From: Nitratireductor mangrovi | Lineage (GTDB): Bacteria > Pseudomonadota > Alphaproteobacteria > Rhizobiales > Rhizobiaceae | Reading direction: 5' to 3' | NCBI RefSeq assembly: GCF_007922615.2 | Contig: NZ_CP042301.2 | Span: 4,200,001 to 4,264,000, forward strand | Length of the DNA stretch: 64,000 bases | In this document: piece by piece, positions 1 through 7,775 of the stretch | Layout: every line of letters starts with the position of its first letter | How positions within the stretch are numbered: position 1 is the stretch's first letter | Made by a program: the position numbers and the translations under genes | The notes under the pieces: generated by a model | The model's database searches: none | What the model was told of the DNA's origin: nothing | The model's input: only the letters and a program-made list of their open reading frames with translations

Positions 1-459
1 GCCCGCTCGCATCCCTTCGTCGGCGAAATAAGGATCGGCGAGGTCGAGATTGAGCTCGATGTGCCCGAATTGCCCTTTCCGGTACCGCTCGGGCGTATCC
101 GTGTCACCGAGTGCCAGATGGTCAACCAGTTCAAGGGCTCGGCCAAGGCACCCCCCCAGTTCACGCGTGGCTATGGGCTCGTCTTCGGCCAGTCCGAGCG
201 CAAGGCGATGGCGATGTCCCTGTGCGATCGTGCACTGCGTGCGCGCGAGTTCGGCGAGGATGTCACGGCGCCTGCGCAGCACGAAGAGTTCGTCGTCTCG
301 CATTCAGACAATGTGCAGGCGACTGGCTTCGTCGAACATCTGAAGCTGCCGCACTATGTCGATTTCCAGGCCGAACTCGATCTCGTGCGCCACCTGCGCG
401 CCGAGTTCGAGCAGCGTGAGAAAAAGGACGCCGGCGAACAGCGGGAGGCAGCAGAGTGA
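1..459 (+). CDS. phnI: PhnI, C-P lyase core subunit (C-terminal part only)
   Basis: The 5' end lies outside the window; the open frame runs from base 1 to a TGA at 457-459, giving the last 152 residues. The stretch HPFVGEIRIGEVEIEL followed by TECQMVNQF and, further on, SHSDNVQATGFVEHLKLPHY is typical of PhnI C-termini. In known C-P lyase, PhnI sits in the PhnGHIJ core and helps attach phosphonate to the ribose of ATP. The phnG and phnH genes are expected just upstream. The usual next gene, phnJ, is displaced by about 800 bp that carry three small ORFs on the other strand. Confidence 0.93.
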   Translation, partial: ARSHPFVGEIRIGEVEIELDVPELPFPVPLGRIRVTECQMVNQFKGSAKAPPQFTRGYGLVFGQSERKAMAMSLCDRALRAREFGEDVTAPAQHEEFVVSHSDNVQATGFVEHLKLPHYVDFQAELDLVRHLRAEFEQREKKDAGEQREAAE

Positions 460-461
460 GG

Positions 462-671
462 TCAGTCTCCGCCGCATCCCCCGCTGTCGCCGGTACCGCC
501 GAAATCGCTCCAGTTGCCGGCAAACCCTTCACTGCCATGGAGGTCCGCGCGTGTACGGCCGCTCGCCTCGCGGCTGCCCTGCGCCAACCCTCGAATGACG
601 ATCATCGTCGCGGCCAGCGCAACGGCGATGGCAACGCTTTTGACGGTCAGATACTCGACGAGGAAGTCCAT
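462..671 (-). CDS. Small single-pass membrane protein with Gly/Asp-rich tail
   Basis: A 69-residue ORF with a start at 671 behind a purine-rich site (AGGGAAGTG). Residues about 11-30 form one hydrophobic helix (VKSVAIAVALAATMIVI), then comes a polar region and a glycine-rich end finishing in GDSGGCGGD. The ORF at 984-1208 has the same plan and a similar GGGGD end, which argues that both are real and related. It converges on phnI with only 2 bp between the stops. I do not recognise the family. Transcription from here would be antisense to the phn transcript. Confidence 0.5.
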   Translation of the reverse strand: MDFLVEYLTVKSVAIAVALAATMIVIRGLAQGSREASGRTRADLHGSEGFAGNWSDFGGTGDSGGCGGD

Positions 672-794
672 GGCACTTCCCTGTGCTTCTCCTCGCGGGC
701 GAGGATAGCCAGCAAATCTTATCGTTCCGGCAACCGGATCGCTAAAATGACACGCGTCGCCGCCGGGCGACTTTCGGGCGGTGACGGAACCGGT

Positions 795-908
795 CTAATG
801 GTCCTGATCCGGCGTTCGCTTGCCGCGCGCGCGGGCGCGGTAACCGCGATAGATGAGATAGGCGGTCAGCAGCAGTGCCAGAATCACCGGCAGGATGACG
901 AGATCCAT
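795..908 (-). CDS. Very small membrane protein, 37 residues
   Basis: An ATG at 906-908 lies behind AAGGAAAGGAG, one of the clearest ribosome sites in the region, and opens a 37-codon frame ending at a TAG (795-797). The product is MDLVILPVILALLLTAYLIY followed by a basic tail rich in Arg and Lys and ending in DQDH. This is a single transmembrane helix with positive-inside topology expected (N-terminus out). It is the middle of three same-strand small membrane ORFs inside the phn locus. The function is unknown. Confidence 0.55.
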   Translation of the reverse strand: MDLVILPVILALLLTAYLIYRGYRARARGKRTPDQDH

Positions 909-983
909 GTTTGTCTCCTTTCCTTGAAGGAAACGCACGATCTGCCTTCGCGTTTCAGGGTCGATGCGGGCGGCGCCATGACG

Positions 984-1208
984 TCAGTCGCCCCCGCCTC
1001 CGTTGCCACCGCCGTCGGAGAAACCGCCGCTACCCGAATCGTGATTGTGAGATCGTTCGCCCGGCCAGACAAGAATGCTTTGAGGCGGGACCCTGCTGCT
1101 GTGCTGGGGGCGCCTGTAGCGGAACAGCCTTGGCCTGAGAATGAGCAGGACGGCGACGGCAAATGCCCCGATCAGCATCCCCACGCGTATCCACCCGGCT
1201 TGGTCCAT
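984..1208 (-). CDS. Small single-pass membrane protein with Gly-rich GGGGD tail
   Basis: A 74-residue ORF whose ATG (1206-1208) follows GGGAG by seven bases. It has an N-terminal hydrophobic helix (about residues 8-24), a basic stretch (RPRLFRYRRPQ), then a low-complexity tail ending GGFSDGGGNGGGGD. It shares this plan with the ORF at 462-671. It begins 48 bp before phnJ on the opposite strand, so its promoter would lie in or near the start of phnJ. No recognised domain. Confidence 0.5.
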   Translation of the reverse strand: MDQAGWIRVGMLIGAFAVAVLLILRPRLFRYRRPQHSSRVPPQSILVWPGERSHNHDSGSGGFSDGGGNGGGGD

Positions 1209-1255
1209 GCGGCAGCTCCCGAGACCACCATCCTTACGTATCGACGGTAAGCGCT

Positions 1256-2200
1256 ATGTCAGGCATCGCAACCTACAATTTTGCCTATCTCGACGAGCAG
1301 ACCAAGCGCATGATCCGGCGCGCGATCCTCAAGGGGATCGCCATTCCTGGCTATCAGGTGCCGTTCGCCTCGCGCGAGATGCCGATGCCTTTTGGCTGGG
1401 GTACCGGCGGCGTCCAGGTGACGGCCTCGGTGATCGGACCCGACGACGTCCTCAAGGTCATCGATCAGGGTGCAGACGACACCACCAACGCCGTTTCCAT
1501 CCGCGCCTTTTTCCAGAAGGTCGCCAATGTCGCTGTGACCACCGAGACGGCCAAGGCGACCATCATCCAGACCCGGCATCGCATTCCAGAACATCCGCTC
1601 GTCGAAGGCCAGGTGCTTGTCTATCAGGTGCCGATCCCGGAGCCGCTGCGTTTCCTCGAGCCACGCGAAACCGAGACGCGCAAGATGCACGCGCTTGAGG
1701 AATACGGGCTGATGCATGTGAAGCTCTACGAGGACATAGCCCGCCACGGCCACATTGCAACCACCTACGCCTACCCGGTCAAGGTCGAGGGCCGTTATGT
1801 CATGGACCCTTCGCCGACGCCGAAATTCGACAATCCCAAGATGCATCGCTCGCCAGCCCTGCAGCTCTTCGGTGCCGGGCGCGAAAAGCGTATCTATGCC
1901 ATTCCGCCCTATTCCGAGGTCATCAGCCTCGATTTCGAGGATCACCCCTTCAAGGTGCAGGAATTCGACAAGCCCTGCGCGCTGTGCGGCGCCGAAAACG
2001 TCTATCTTGACGAGGTCATCCTCGACGACCGTGGCGGGCGCATGTTTGTCTGCTCCGATACCGATTTTTGCGAGGGCAGGCGGGCGGATGGCCATACCGG
2101 CAGTTCTCTCCCTCCCGAGGGGAGGGAGGCGAACGAAGTCAGCCCGGTAGGGTCTCCCGCCATCGACCAACTATCCATCAAGGGAGCGGGAAGGCCGTGA
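1256..2200 (+). CDS. phnJ: PhnJ, radical SAM C-P lyase
   Basis: PhnJ cleaves the C-P bond of 5-phosphoribosyl-1-phosphonate using an iron-sulfur cluster and S-adenosylmethionine. From the ATG at 1256 (MSGIATYNFAYLDEQTKRM, matching the start of E. coli PhnJ) the protein has 314 residues. Cysteines fall at 241, 244, 266 and 272, the same numbers I remember for the essential cysteines of the E. coli enzyme. After residue 274 there is an extra 40-residue tail that family members lack, coded in part by a palindromic repeat at 2108-2128. The TGA overlaps the phnK GTG. Confidence 0.96.
   Translation: MSGIATYNFAYLDEQTKRMIRRAILKGIAIPGYQVPFASREMPMPFGWGTGGVQVTASVIGPDDVLKVIDQGADDTTNAVSIRAFFQKVANVAVTTETAKATIIQTRHRIPEHPLVEGQVLVYQVPIPEPLRFLEPRETETRKMHALEEYGLMHVKLYEDIARHGHIATTYAYPVKVEGRYVMDPSPTPKFDNPKMHRSPALQLFGAGREKRIYAIPPYSEVISLDFEDHPFKVQEFDKPCALCGAENVYLDEVILDDRGGRMFVCSDTDFCEGRRADGHTGSSLPPEGREANEVSPVGSPAIDQLSIKGAGRP
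2108..2128. repeat. Palindromic GC element inside the 3' end of phnJ
   Basis: CTCCCTCCC (2108-2116) and GGGAGGGAG (2120-2128) form a perfect 9-bp stem with a GAG loop. Its sequence resembles the short hairpin repeats scattered between genes in rhizobia. It lies in the part of phnJ that codes the non-conserved C-terminal extension, so it may be an intergenic repeat captured into the reading frame. No second copy was noticed in this window. Confidence 0.5.
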
Positions 2201-2976
2201 CCGACGACATGCCATTGCTGCGCGTTGCGGCGCTTTCCAAATCCTATGGCTCCCGGGTCGGCTGCGCCGATGTTTCCTTCGACCTCTGGCCGGGAGAGGT
2301 GTTGGCGGTCGTCGGCGAGTCCGGGTCCGGCAAGACGACGCTGCTCAATTGCGTCTCCACCCGGCTGATGCCCACGGCCGGCACGGTCAGCTACCGCGCC
2401 CGAGACGGCGAGTGGCGCGACCTCTACCGCATGAGCGAGGCCGAGCGCCGTTTCCTGATGCGTACCGACTGGGGGTTCGTGCATCAGAACCCGGCCGACG
2501 GGCTCAGGATGACGGTCTCCGCCGGCGCCAATGTCGGCGAGCGGTTGATGGCGGTCGGCGACCGCCACTACGGCAATATCCGCGCCACCGCGGTCGACTG
2601 GCTCGGCCGGGTCGAGATCGCCGAGGATCGTGTCGACGATCAGCCGCGCGCCTTCTCCGGCGGCATGCGACAGCGGCTGCAGATCGCCCGCAACCTGGTC
2701 ACGCATCCGCGCCTGGTCTTCATGGACGAGCCGACCGGCGGGCTCGACGTGTCGGTGCAGGCGCGCCTGCTCGACCTGTTGCGTGGGCTGGTCGCCGATC
2801 TCGGACTGGCGGCGATCGTCGTCACCCACGACCTTGCCGTTGCGAGGCTGCTTTCGCATCGCATGATGGTGATGAAGGACGGCAAGGTGGTCGAACACGG
2901 CCTGACCGACCGCGTGCTGGACGACCCGCAGGCGCCCTACACGCAGCTTCTCGTCTCCTCGATCCTGCAGGTGTGA
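2197..2976 (+). CDS. phnK: PhnK, ABC-type ATPase of the C-P lyase complex
   Basis: A 259-residue ATPase. It starts at a GTG (2197) that overlaps the phnJ stop and follows AAGGGAGCGGGAAGG; an in-frame ATG at 2209 is the alternative. Walker A is GESGSGKTT (about residues 40-48), the signature is FSGGMRQRLQIARN and Walker B is LVFMDEP, followed by the switch histidine in VTHD. PhnK is known to dock on the PhnGHIJ core rather than on a membrane permease. The ATGA overlap with phnL indicates translational coupling. Confidence 0.95.
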   Translation: MTDDMPLLRVAALSKSYGSRVGCADVSFDLWPGEVLAVVGESGSGKTTLLNCVSTRLMPTAGTVSYRARDGEWRDLYRMSEAERRFLMRTDWGFVHQNPADGLRMTVSAGANVGERLMAVGDRHYGNIRATAVDWLGRVEIAEDRVDDQPRAFSGGMRQRLQIARNLVTHPRLVFMDEPTGGLDVSVQARLLDLLRGLVADLGLAAIVVTHDLAVARLLSHRMMVMKDGKVVEHGLTDRVLDDPQAPYTQLLVSSILQV

Positions 2977-3686
2977 TGATGGCGACGCCCCTCGTTGTTT
3001 CGGAACTCGCCAAGAGCTTCACCATGCATCTGCGCGATGGCGTGCGCCTGCCAGTGGTCGAACAGGTGTCGTTCTCGCTCAAAGCGGGCGAATGTGCCGT
3101 GCTTGGCGGCCCCTCCGGTGCCGGCAAGAGTTCCATCCTGAAGATGCTCTATGGCAACTACGCCGTCGACACCGGCCAGGTGATCGTCGAACATCATGGC
3201 CGCCTCGTTGACATGGCGACAGCGAGCCCGCGCGACGTGCTGGCGATCCGTCGCGACACCATCGGCTATGTCAGCCAGTTTCTGCGCGTGGTGCCGCGGG
3301 TCTCGGCGCTTGACATCGTCGCCGAACCGCTGCTGGCGCGAGGACGCGGCCGCGATGAGGCGATGCGGCGCTCGCGCGACCTGCTTGGCCGGCTCAACTT
3401 GCCCGCAAAACTCTGGGACCTGCCGCCGGCCACCTTCTCGGGCGGCGAACAGCAGCGCGTCAACATTGCCCGCGGCTTCATTACCAGCCATCCGATCCTG
3501 CTCCTTGATGAGCCGACGGCGTCGCTCGATGCCAAGAACCGCGAGGTGGTGATGGCGATGATTGCGGAAAAGAAGCAGGCCGGAGTCGCCCTGCTCGGCA
3601 TTTTCCACGACCAGGACGTACGCGAGGCCGTCGCCGACCGCGTCATCGACGTGACCGATTTCGCACCAGCAAGGACCGCCGCCTGA
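2976..3686 (+). CDS. phnL: PhnL, ABC-type ATPase of the phosphonate pathway
   Basis: A 236-residue ATPase whose ATG (2976, with a second ATG at 2979) overlaps the phnK stop. Walker [10 protein letters not shown] lies near residues 45-53; the signature [15 protein letters not shown] and Walker B ILLLDEP follow. The switch region reads GIFHD. The FTMHLRDG and [14 protein letters not shown] segments are typical of PhnL. PhnL works with PhnGHI in the first steps of phosphonate activation. The stop overlaps the start of the acetyltransferase gene by one base (TGATG). Confidence 0.95.
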   Translation: MMATPLVVSELAKSFTMHLRDGVRLPVVEQVSFSLKAGECAVLGGPSGAGKSSILKMLYGNYAVDTGQVIVEHHGRLVDMATASPRDVLAIRRDTIGYVSQFLRVVPRVSALDIVAEPLLARGRGRDEAMRRSRDLLGRLNLPAKLWDLPPATFSGGEQQRVNIARGFITSHPILLLDEPTASLDAKNREVVMAMIAEKKQAGVALLGIFHDQDVREAVADRVIDVTDFAPARTAA

Positions 3687-4300
3687 TGCCGAAGCTTTCG
3701 GAAATGCCGCATGTCCATCCGAGCGCGGAGATGGAGGGCTCGACACTCGGCCGCTACACAGAAATCGCCGAGCGCACCCGCTTCCATGATTCCGTCCTTG
3801 GCGACTATTCCTACCTCATGCAGGATTGCGGCGTCTGGTGCGCCCAGATCGGCAAGTTTGCCAACATTGCCGCGGCCGTACGCATCAACGCCACCAACCA
3901 TCCCACTTGGCGGCCGACGTTGCATCATTTCACCTATCGCGCTGCCGACTATTGGGACGATGCCGTGCACGAGGAGGAATTCTTCGAATGGCGGCGCGGC
4001 AACAAGGTCACGATCGGTCATGATACCTGGCTAGGGCACGGCTCGACGGTCCTGCCCGGCGTGACCGTCGGTGACGGCGCCGCTGTCGGCGCAGGCGCGG
4101 TGGTATCGAAGGACGTCGCACCCTACACCATCGTCGGCGGCGTGCCGGCCAGGCCGATCCGCGAGCGCTTCGACCGCAGGACGGCGGAGCGCTTTCAGGC
4201 GCTTGCCTGGTGGCATTGGGACCATGGTCGCCTGCGCGCCACACTCGACGATTTCCGCGGCCTGAGCGCAGACCAGTTCTTGGAAAAGCACGGCGGCTGA
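3686..4300 (+). CDS. Phosphonate-locus hexapeptide acyltransferase (TIGR03308-like)
   Basis: A 204-residue left-handed beta-helix (LbetaH) transferase with hexapeptide repeats, e.g. [36 protein letters not shown] split over about residues 108-145, and the acceptor loop [15 protein letters not shown]. This family is often encoded beside phnL in rhizobial phn operons. The expected activity is acetyl transfer from acetyl-CoA, perhaps to aminoalkylphosphonates as PhnO does, but the substrate is inferred only from the location. The gene is coupled to phnL and is the last of the phnJKL run; 58 bp separate it from the PadR gene. Confidence 0.85.
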   Translation: MPKLSEMPHVHPSAEMEGSTLGRYTEIAERTRFHDSVLGDYSYLMQDCGVWCAQIGKFANIAAAVRINATNHPTWRPTLHHFTYRAADYWDDAVHEEEFFEWRRGNKVTIGHDTWLGHGSTVLPGVTVGDGAAVGAGAVVSKDVAPYTIVGGVPARPIRERFDRRTAERFQALAWWHWDHGRLRATLDDFRGLSADQFLEKHGG

Positions 4301-4340
4301 CCATCCGTCGCCCGGCACGCGGTTGACAACCTTCACGTCA

Positions 4341-4360
4341 ATATTCTAGCGCTAGAATAT
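4341..4360. promoter_or_regulatory. Perfect 20-bp palindrome at the start of the PadR gene
   Basis: ATATTCTAGCGCTAGAATAT reads the same on both strands, and its last two bases are the first two of the regulator's ATG. A TTGACA-like hexamer lies at 4323-4328. PadR proteins bind palindromes of this kind, so it is a likely autoregulatory operator. No ribosome site is visible before the ATG, so the message may be leaderless or nearly so. Confidence 0.7.
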
Positions 4361-5498
4361 GAAAAGCCTGAGCAGCGCAGAGTTCGCGATCCTGAGCCTG
4401 CTTGGCGAGGCGGCGCGGCATGGGTACGAGATCGAACGTCTGATCGAGGAAAGGGGACTGCGCGAGTGGACCGAGATCGGTTTCTCGTCGATCTATTTCC
4501 TGCTCGACAAGCTTCGCAAGGCTGGATTGGTCGAACCGCTGCCCGGGGGCGGTGGCGGCAAGGCGCGACGTCCCTTCCGCATCACCGGTGAGGGTAGACG
4601 CATGCTTGCCGACGAGACGCGGCGCACGCTGGCGGAGCCCCAGCGGCTCTACCCGCGTCTGCTGCTCGGCCTGGCCAACTGGCCGGCCCTTGAGACGACC
4701 GACGGAATCGGTGCGCTGGCAGCGCGCGGCGCGGCCCTTGTTGCCGAGGCGAAGCGACTCGCCGGCATCCGCGCCCGCCAGCAGACCCTGCCGGCCTTCG
4801 TGGACGCAATGTTCGATTATGCCCTTGGCCAGATCGAGTCCGAACAGGTCTGGCTGCGAAGGACGGTTTCACGCTTGGAGGAGGCGATGCAAAAGTTGGA
4901 CGTCAAGAAGACGCTGAAGGCACTCTACGCCCCGCCGGCAGGCGAATGGCTGGAGGTGAACGTGCCCCGCCTGCAGTTTGTCATGATCGACGGTGCCGGC
5001 GATCCCAACACCGCGGACGCGTACCGGCAGGCTCTCGAATGGCTCTATTCGGTAAGTTACGCGGCAAAATTCGCCGCCAAGGCTCGAGGCAAGGATTATG
5101 TGGTAGCGCCGCTCGAAGGGTTGTGGTGGGCGGACGATCCGCGGAGTTTTGTCGAACGTCGCAAGGACGAATGGCGGTGGACCATGATGATCATGGCGCC
5201 CGACTTTATTGACGAAACTCTGTTCGAAGGCGCGATCGCCAAGTCCTCGCGAAAGCTGGGCGTACCCCCGGAAAGCCTGAGGCTGGCCTCTCTCGAAGAG
5301 GGCCTTTGCCTGCAGATGATGCATATCGGCTCCTATGATGACGAGGGCCCGGCTCTGGCGCGTCTGCACGACGAAATCATGCCATCGCGCGGCTACACAT
5401 TCGCCGGCCCGCACCACGAAATCTATCTTGGCGATCCGCGCAAGGTCGATCCGTCGAAGCTGAAGACCGTGCTGCGCCAGCCTGTCGAGCGCGCATGA
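4359..5498 (+). CDS. PadR-type regulator fused to a GyrI-like ligand domain
   Basis: A 379-residue protein. Residues 1-90 are a PadR winged helix (MKSLSSAEFAILSLLGEAARHGYEIERLI start, wing FRITGEGRRML). The middle, about 95-185, is a helical PadR-like C-terminal segment. Residues about 190-375 match the GyrI-like small-molecule-binding fold (PRLQFVMIDGAGDP, EGLWWADDPR, MHIGSYDDEGPALARLHDEI, HHEIYLGDPRK). Most PadR proteins end near residue 180, so the fusion gives a one-piece drug- or metabolite-sensing repressor. No obvious target gene other than itself; it separates the two phn transcription units. Confidence 0.85.
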   Translation: MKSLSSAEFAILSLLGEAARHGYEIERLIEERGLREWTEIGFSSIYFLLDKLRKAGLVEPLPGGGGGKARRPFRITGEGRRMLADETRRTLAEPQRLYPRLLLGLANWPALETTDGIGALAARGAALVAEAKRLAGIRARQQTLPAFVDAMFDYALGQIESEQVWLRRTVSRLEEAMQKLDVKKTLKALYAPPAGEWLEVNVPRLQFVMIDGAGDPNTADAYRQALEWLYSVSYAAKFAAKARGKDYVVAPLEGLWWADDPRSFVERRKDEWRWTMMIMAPDFIDETLFEGAIAKSSRKLGVPPESLRLASLEEGLCLQMMHIGSYDDEGPALARLHDEIMPSRGYTFAGPHHEIYLGDPRKVDPSKLKTVLRQPVERA

Positions 5499-5537
5499 TC
5501 GCCGACGGCCCGAAACCGCCAGGCCGTTGATGCGGGG

Positions 5538-6689
5538 CTACTGTGCTTCGCCGAAATAGCGTTCCCGCAGCGCCTCGATGCGGCCGCCTTCGTGCATGCC
5601 GAGAAGCTCTATGGTCACGGGGCGCGTCAGGGCGCTGCCGTGCGCGAGCCCGAATCCGTATTTGTCCGGTTCGAAGATCGGCCCGACCACATCGAGACCT
5701 GCCTCCGGGTTGGTATGCGCGAAATATTCGAGCACTGGTGCGTCGCCGATGATGGCGGCGACCCGCTCCTGCCCAAGGGCCGCTGCTGCCGAGCCCACGT
5801 CGTCGAACGATCGCGCAGGCATGCCGGCTTGCCGCGCGAAGTCCTCGGCAACACTTCCGGTGAAGACGCCGACGCGCTTGCCTGGCAGGTCTTCGAGGCT
5901 GTTGATCTGGTTGGTGAGCGACAACGTCGTCATCACGCTGGTCACCGAGGAGGTCACATAGGCCAGTACGGCAATCCCGCAGACCATCCAAAGCGCCTGC
6001 CAGATGCGACCGACCCAGCCGAACAGGTTCTTGCGCGACGGCATCTTTCCCGAAGTCGCGACCGACATCACTGTATGAAAACTCTCGGCCAGGCCCTCGC
6101 GCCACCGTCGCGGAAAGTTCGTGTCGAAACGCCGGTCGAAAACGGTCAACAGTCCGGTCGCCGCCAGGACGACCAATCCCAGCCATGCATAGGCGCGCAG
6201 GTGACCGGAATCGCGAAGCCCGGCGATCACCTCGGACAAGCCGGCACTCCTGTCATCGGCGACCAGAATCCGCAATCCGGCATCGAACCAGGGATGGGTG
6301 AAATCGATCCTGTGCGCCCGGTTCTGCGTGATGGTCAGGTTGGTGACCGCCACGTCGATCGAACCGTCCGCCGTTGCGTCGACGAGGGCGCGAATGGTGG
6401 GGTAGGCCTCGTAGCTGAAATCGAGGTCAAGCCGGTCAGCGACGTCCTCCCAAAGCTCGACCGCCATGCCCTCGTAGCCGTCCGCGCGCGCCATCACGAA
6501 AGGCGGACTCGTATAGACCCCAACCTTGATCTGGGTCGTTGGTGCAGGCTGATCCTGAGCAATGGCGACCTTGCCACCTGCCGCAAAGAGCAGCGCCAGC
6601 AGCGTACACGCGAGGACTGTGCGGACTGCCTTCAATCGACCGCGTTCGAGGTCGCCGCGGGGCGCTTGCGATGTCAGCCCGGAAATCAT
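5538..6689 (-). CDS. Substrate-binding receptor with embedded ion-channel segment (bacterial iGluR-like)
   Basis: 383 residues. A signal peptide or N-terminal helix (about 21-44) is followed by a periplasmic amino-acid-type binding lobe (about 53-160, with VGVYTSPPFV and DVAVTNLTITQNRAHRIDFTHPW split in the family manner). Then come a helix (165-184), a pore-like loop (203-213, FHTVMSVATSGK), a second helix (228-256) and the other half of the binding domain (from about 266, LPGKRVGVFTGSVAEDFA). This order, S1-TM-P-TM-S2, is that of GluR0-type ligand-gated channels. The K+-selective GYGD motif is absent. It is divergent from phnC. Confidence 0.8.
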   Translation of the reverse strand: MISGLTSQAPRGDLERGRLKAVRTVLACTLLALLFAAGGKVAIAQDQPAPTTQIKVGVYTSPPFVMARADGYEGMAVELWEDVADRLDLDFSYEAYPTIRALVDATADGSIDVAVTNLTITQNRAHRIDFTHPWFDAGLRILVADDRSAGLSEVIAGLRDSGHLRAYAWLGLVVLAATGLLTVFDRRFDTNFPRRWREGLAESFHTVMSVATSGKMPSRKNLFGWVGRIWQALWMVCGIAVLAYVTSSVTSVMTTLSLTNQINSLEDLPGKRVGVFTGSVAEDFARQAGMPARSFDDVGSAAAALGQERVAAIIGDAPVLEYFAHTNPEAGLDVVGPIFEPDKYGFGLAHGSALTRPVTIELLGMHEGGRIEALRERYFGEAQ

Positions 6690-6796
6690 CGACGCCAGCT
6701 ATAGACGAGACGAGCCCCGCGTTCAACGCAGGGATGCGCCGTCGCCGCAGTTGGTATTCGCGCCCCACGCGCACGGGGTCGCAAGGCGGCTGTGGC

Positions 6797-6825
6797 CTGT
6801 AACACAACTGTCACTATCCTGACAT
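6797..6825 (+). promoter_or_regulatory. Three PhoB-box-like repeats upstream of phnC
   Basis: CTGTAAC (6797), CTGTCAC (6808) and CTGACAT (6819) are spaced exactly 11 bp apart. This matches the CTGTCAT half-site and the 11-bp period of PhoB boxes. The array lies 70 bp before the phnC start. Phosphate-starvation control of phnCDEE is therefore expected. Confidence 0.75.
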
Positions 6826-6894
6826 TCCACCTTCATCTGGCTCGGCTAGCGGAGTCGTGACGAAAGGCGAAAAACGCCTAGCGGGGACGGCTTC

Positions 6895-7716
6895 ATGCTC
6901 GAAATCCGGATGGTCACGCGGCGCTTCGGCAACAAGGTGGCGGTCAGTGGCGTCGATCTTGCGATCGATGACGGCCAGATGGTCGGGATCATTGGCCGTT
7001 CCGGCGCCGGCAAATCGACGCTGCTGCGCATGATCAACCGGCTGATCGACCCTTCCGAGGGCGCGATTTCCTTTGCCGGTGTCGAGGTGTCGGCCCTGCG
7101 GGGAGCCGCATTGCGTTCCTGGCAGCGCGACTGCGCCATGATCTTCCAGCAATTCAATCTGGTGCCGAGGCTGGATGTGGTTTCCAACGTGCTGCACGGC
7201 ACGCTCAACCGTCGCTCTACCCTCTCTACGGTATTCAGCCTCTACCCGACCGAAGACATCCACACCGCGATCGACATCCTCGACCGGCTCGGCATCGCGG
7301 ATCATGCGGCCAAGCGCGTCGAAGCCCTGTCCGGCGGGCAGCAGCAGCGCGTCGCCATTGCTCGTGCCCTCATGCAGGATCCCAAAATTATCCTCGCCGA
7401 CGAGCCGATCGCTTCCCTTGATCCGATGAATGCGCAGATCGTCATGGATACGTTGCGGCGCATCCATGACGAGGATGGCCGCATGATCGTGTGCAACCTG
7501 CACACCCTGGATACCGCGCGGCGCTATTGCGATCGCGTCGTCGGCATGCGCGACGGCCTTGTGGTGTTCGATGGAGCCCCTGACGAACTGACGACCGCCG
7601 TCGCCCGCGAAATCTACGGCGCCGATGAAAACTTCTCGGAGTCGTCGACCTCGACATCGATCGAGCCCCTGGAGCCGGTCTACCGGCCCGACCGCGAGCC
7701 CGCTTACGCGCTCTGA
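6895..7716 (+). CDS. phnC: PhnC, phosphonate ABC transporter ATP-binding protein
   Basis: A 273-residue ATPase that energises the PhnE permeases. Walker [10 protein letters not shown] spans about residues 34-42, [16 protein letters not shown] is the PhnC-type Q-loop region, [15 protein letters not shown] is the signature, and [12 protein letters not shown] is Walker B with the D-loop. The switch histidine is in CNLHT. A 40-residue acidic/Pro-rich C-terminal tail after EIYG is longer than usual. First gene of phnCDEE, behind the Pho-box array; 59 bp separate it from phnD. Confidence 0.95.
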   Translation: MLEIRMVTRRFGNKVAVSGVDLAIDDGQMVGIIGRSGAGKSTLLRMINRLIDPSEGAISFAGVEVSALRGAALRSWQRDCAMIFQQFNLVPRLDVVSNVLHGTLNRRSTLSTVFSLYPTEDIHTAIDILDRLGIADHAAKRVEALSGGQQQRVAIARALMQDPKIILADEPIASLDPMNAQIVMDTLRRIHDEDGRMIVCNLHTLDTARRYCDRVVGMRDGLVVFDGAPDELTTAVAREIYGADENFSESSTSTSIEPLEPVYRPDREPAYAL

Positions 7717-7775
7717 ACTCGCCTCCCCGCGCGAAGGATCGCTCGGGTTTCATCCAAACCAACGGAGTATCGACC

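Noticed and set aside
456..1250. Long plus-strand open frame of 264 codons between phnI and phnJ
   Set aside because: Its residue mix (Arg, Ala, Gln with many short charged runs) looks like antisense reading of the three small membrane ORFs; no domain or ribosome site, and the minus-strand ORFs explain the DNA better.
1259..2170. Minus-strand open frame of 303 codons opposite phnJ
   Set aside because: It is the complement of a strongly conserved PhnJ; high GC gives long open frames on the opposite strand throughout this window.
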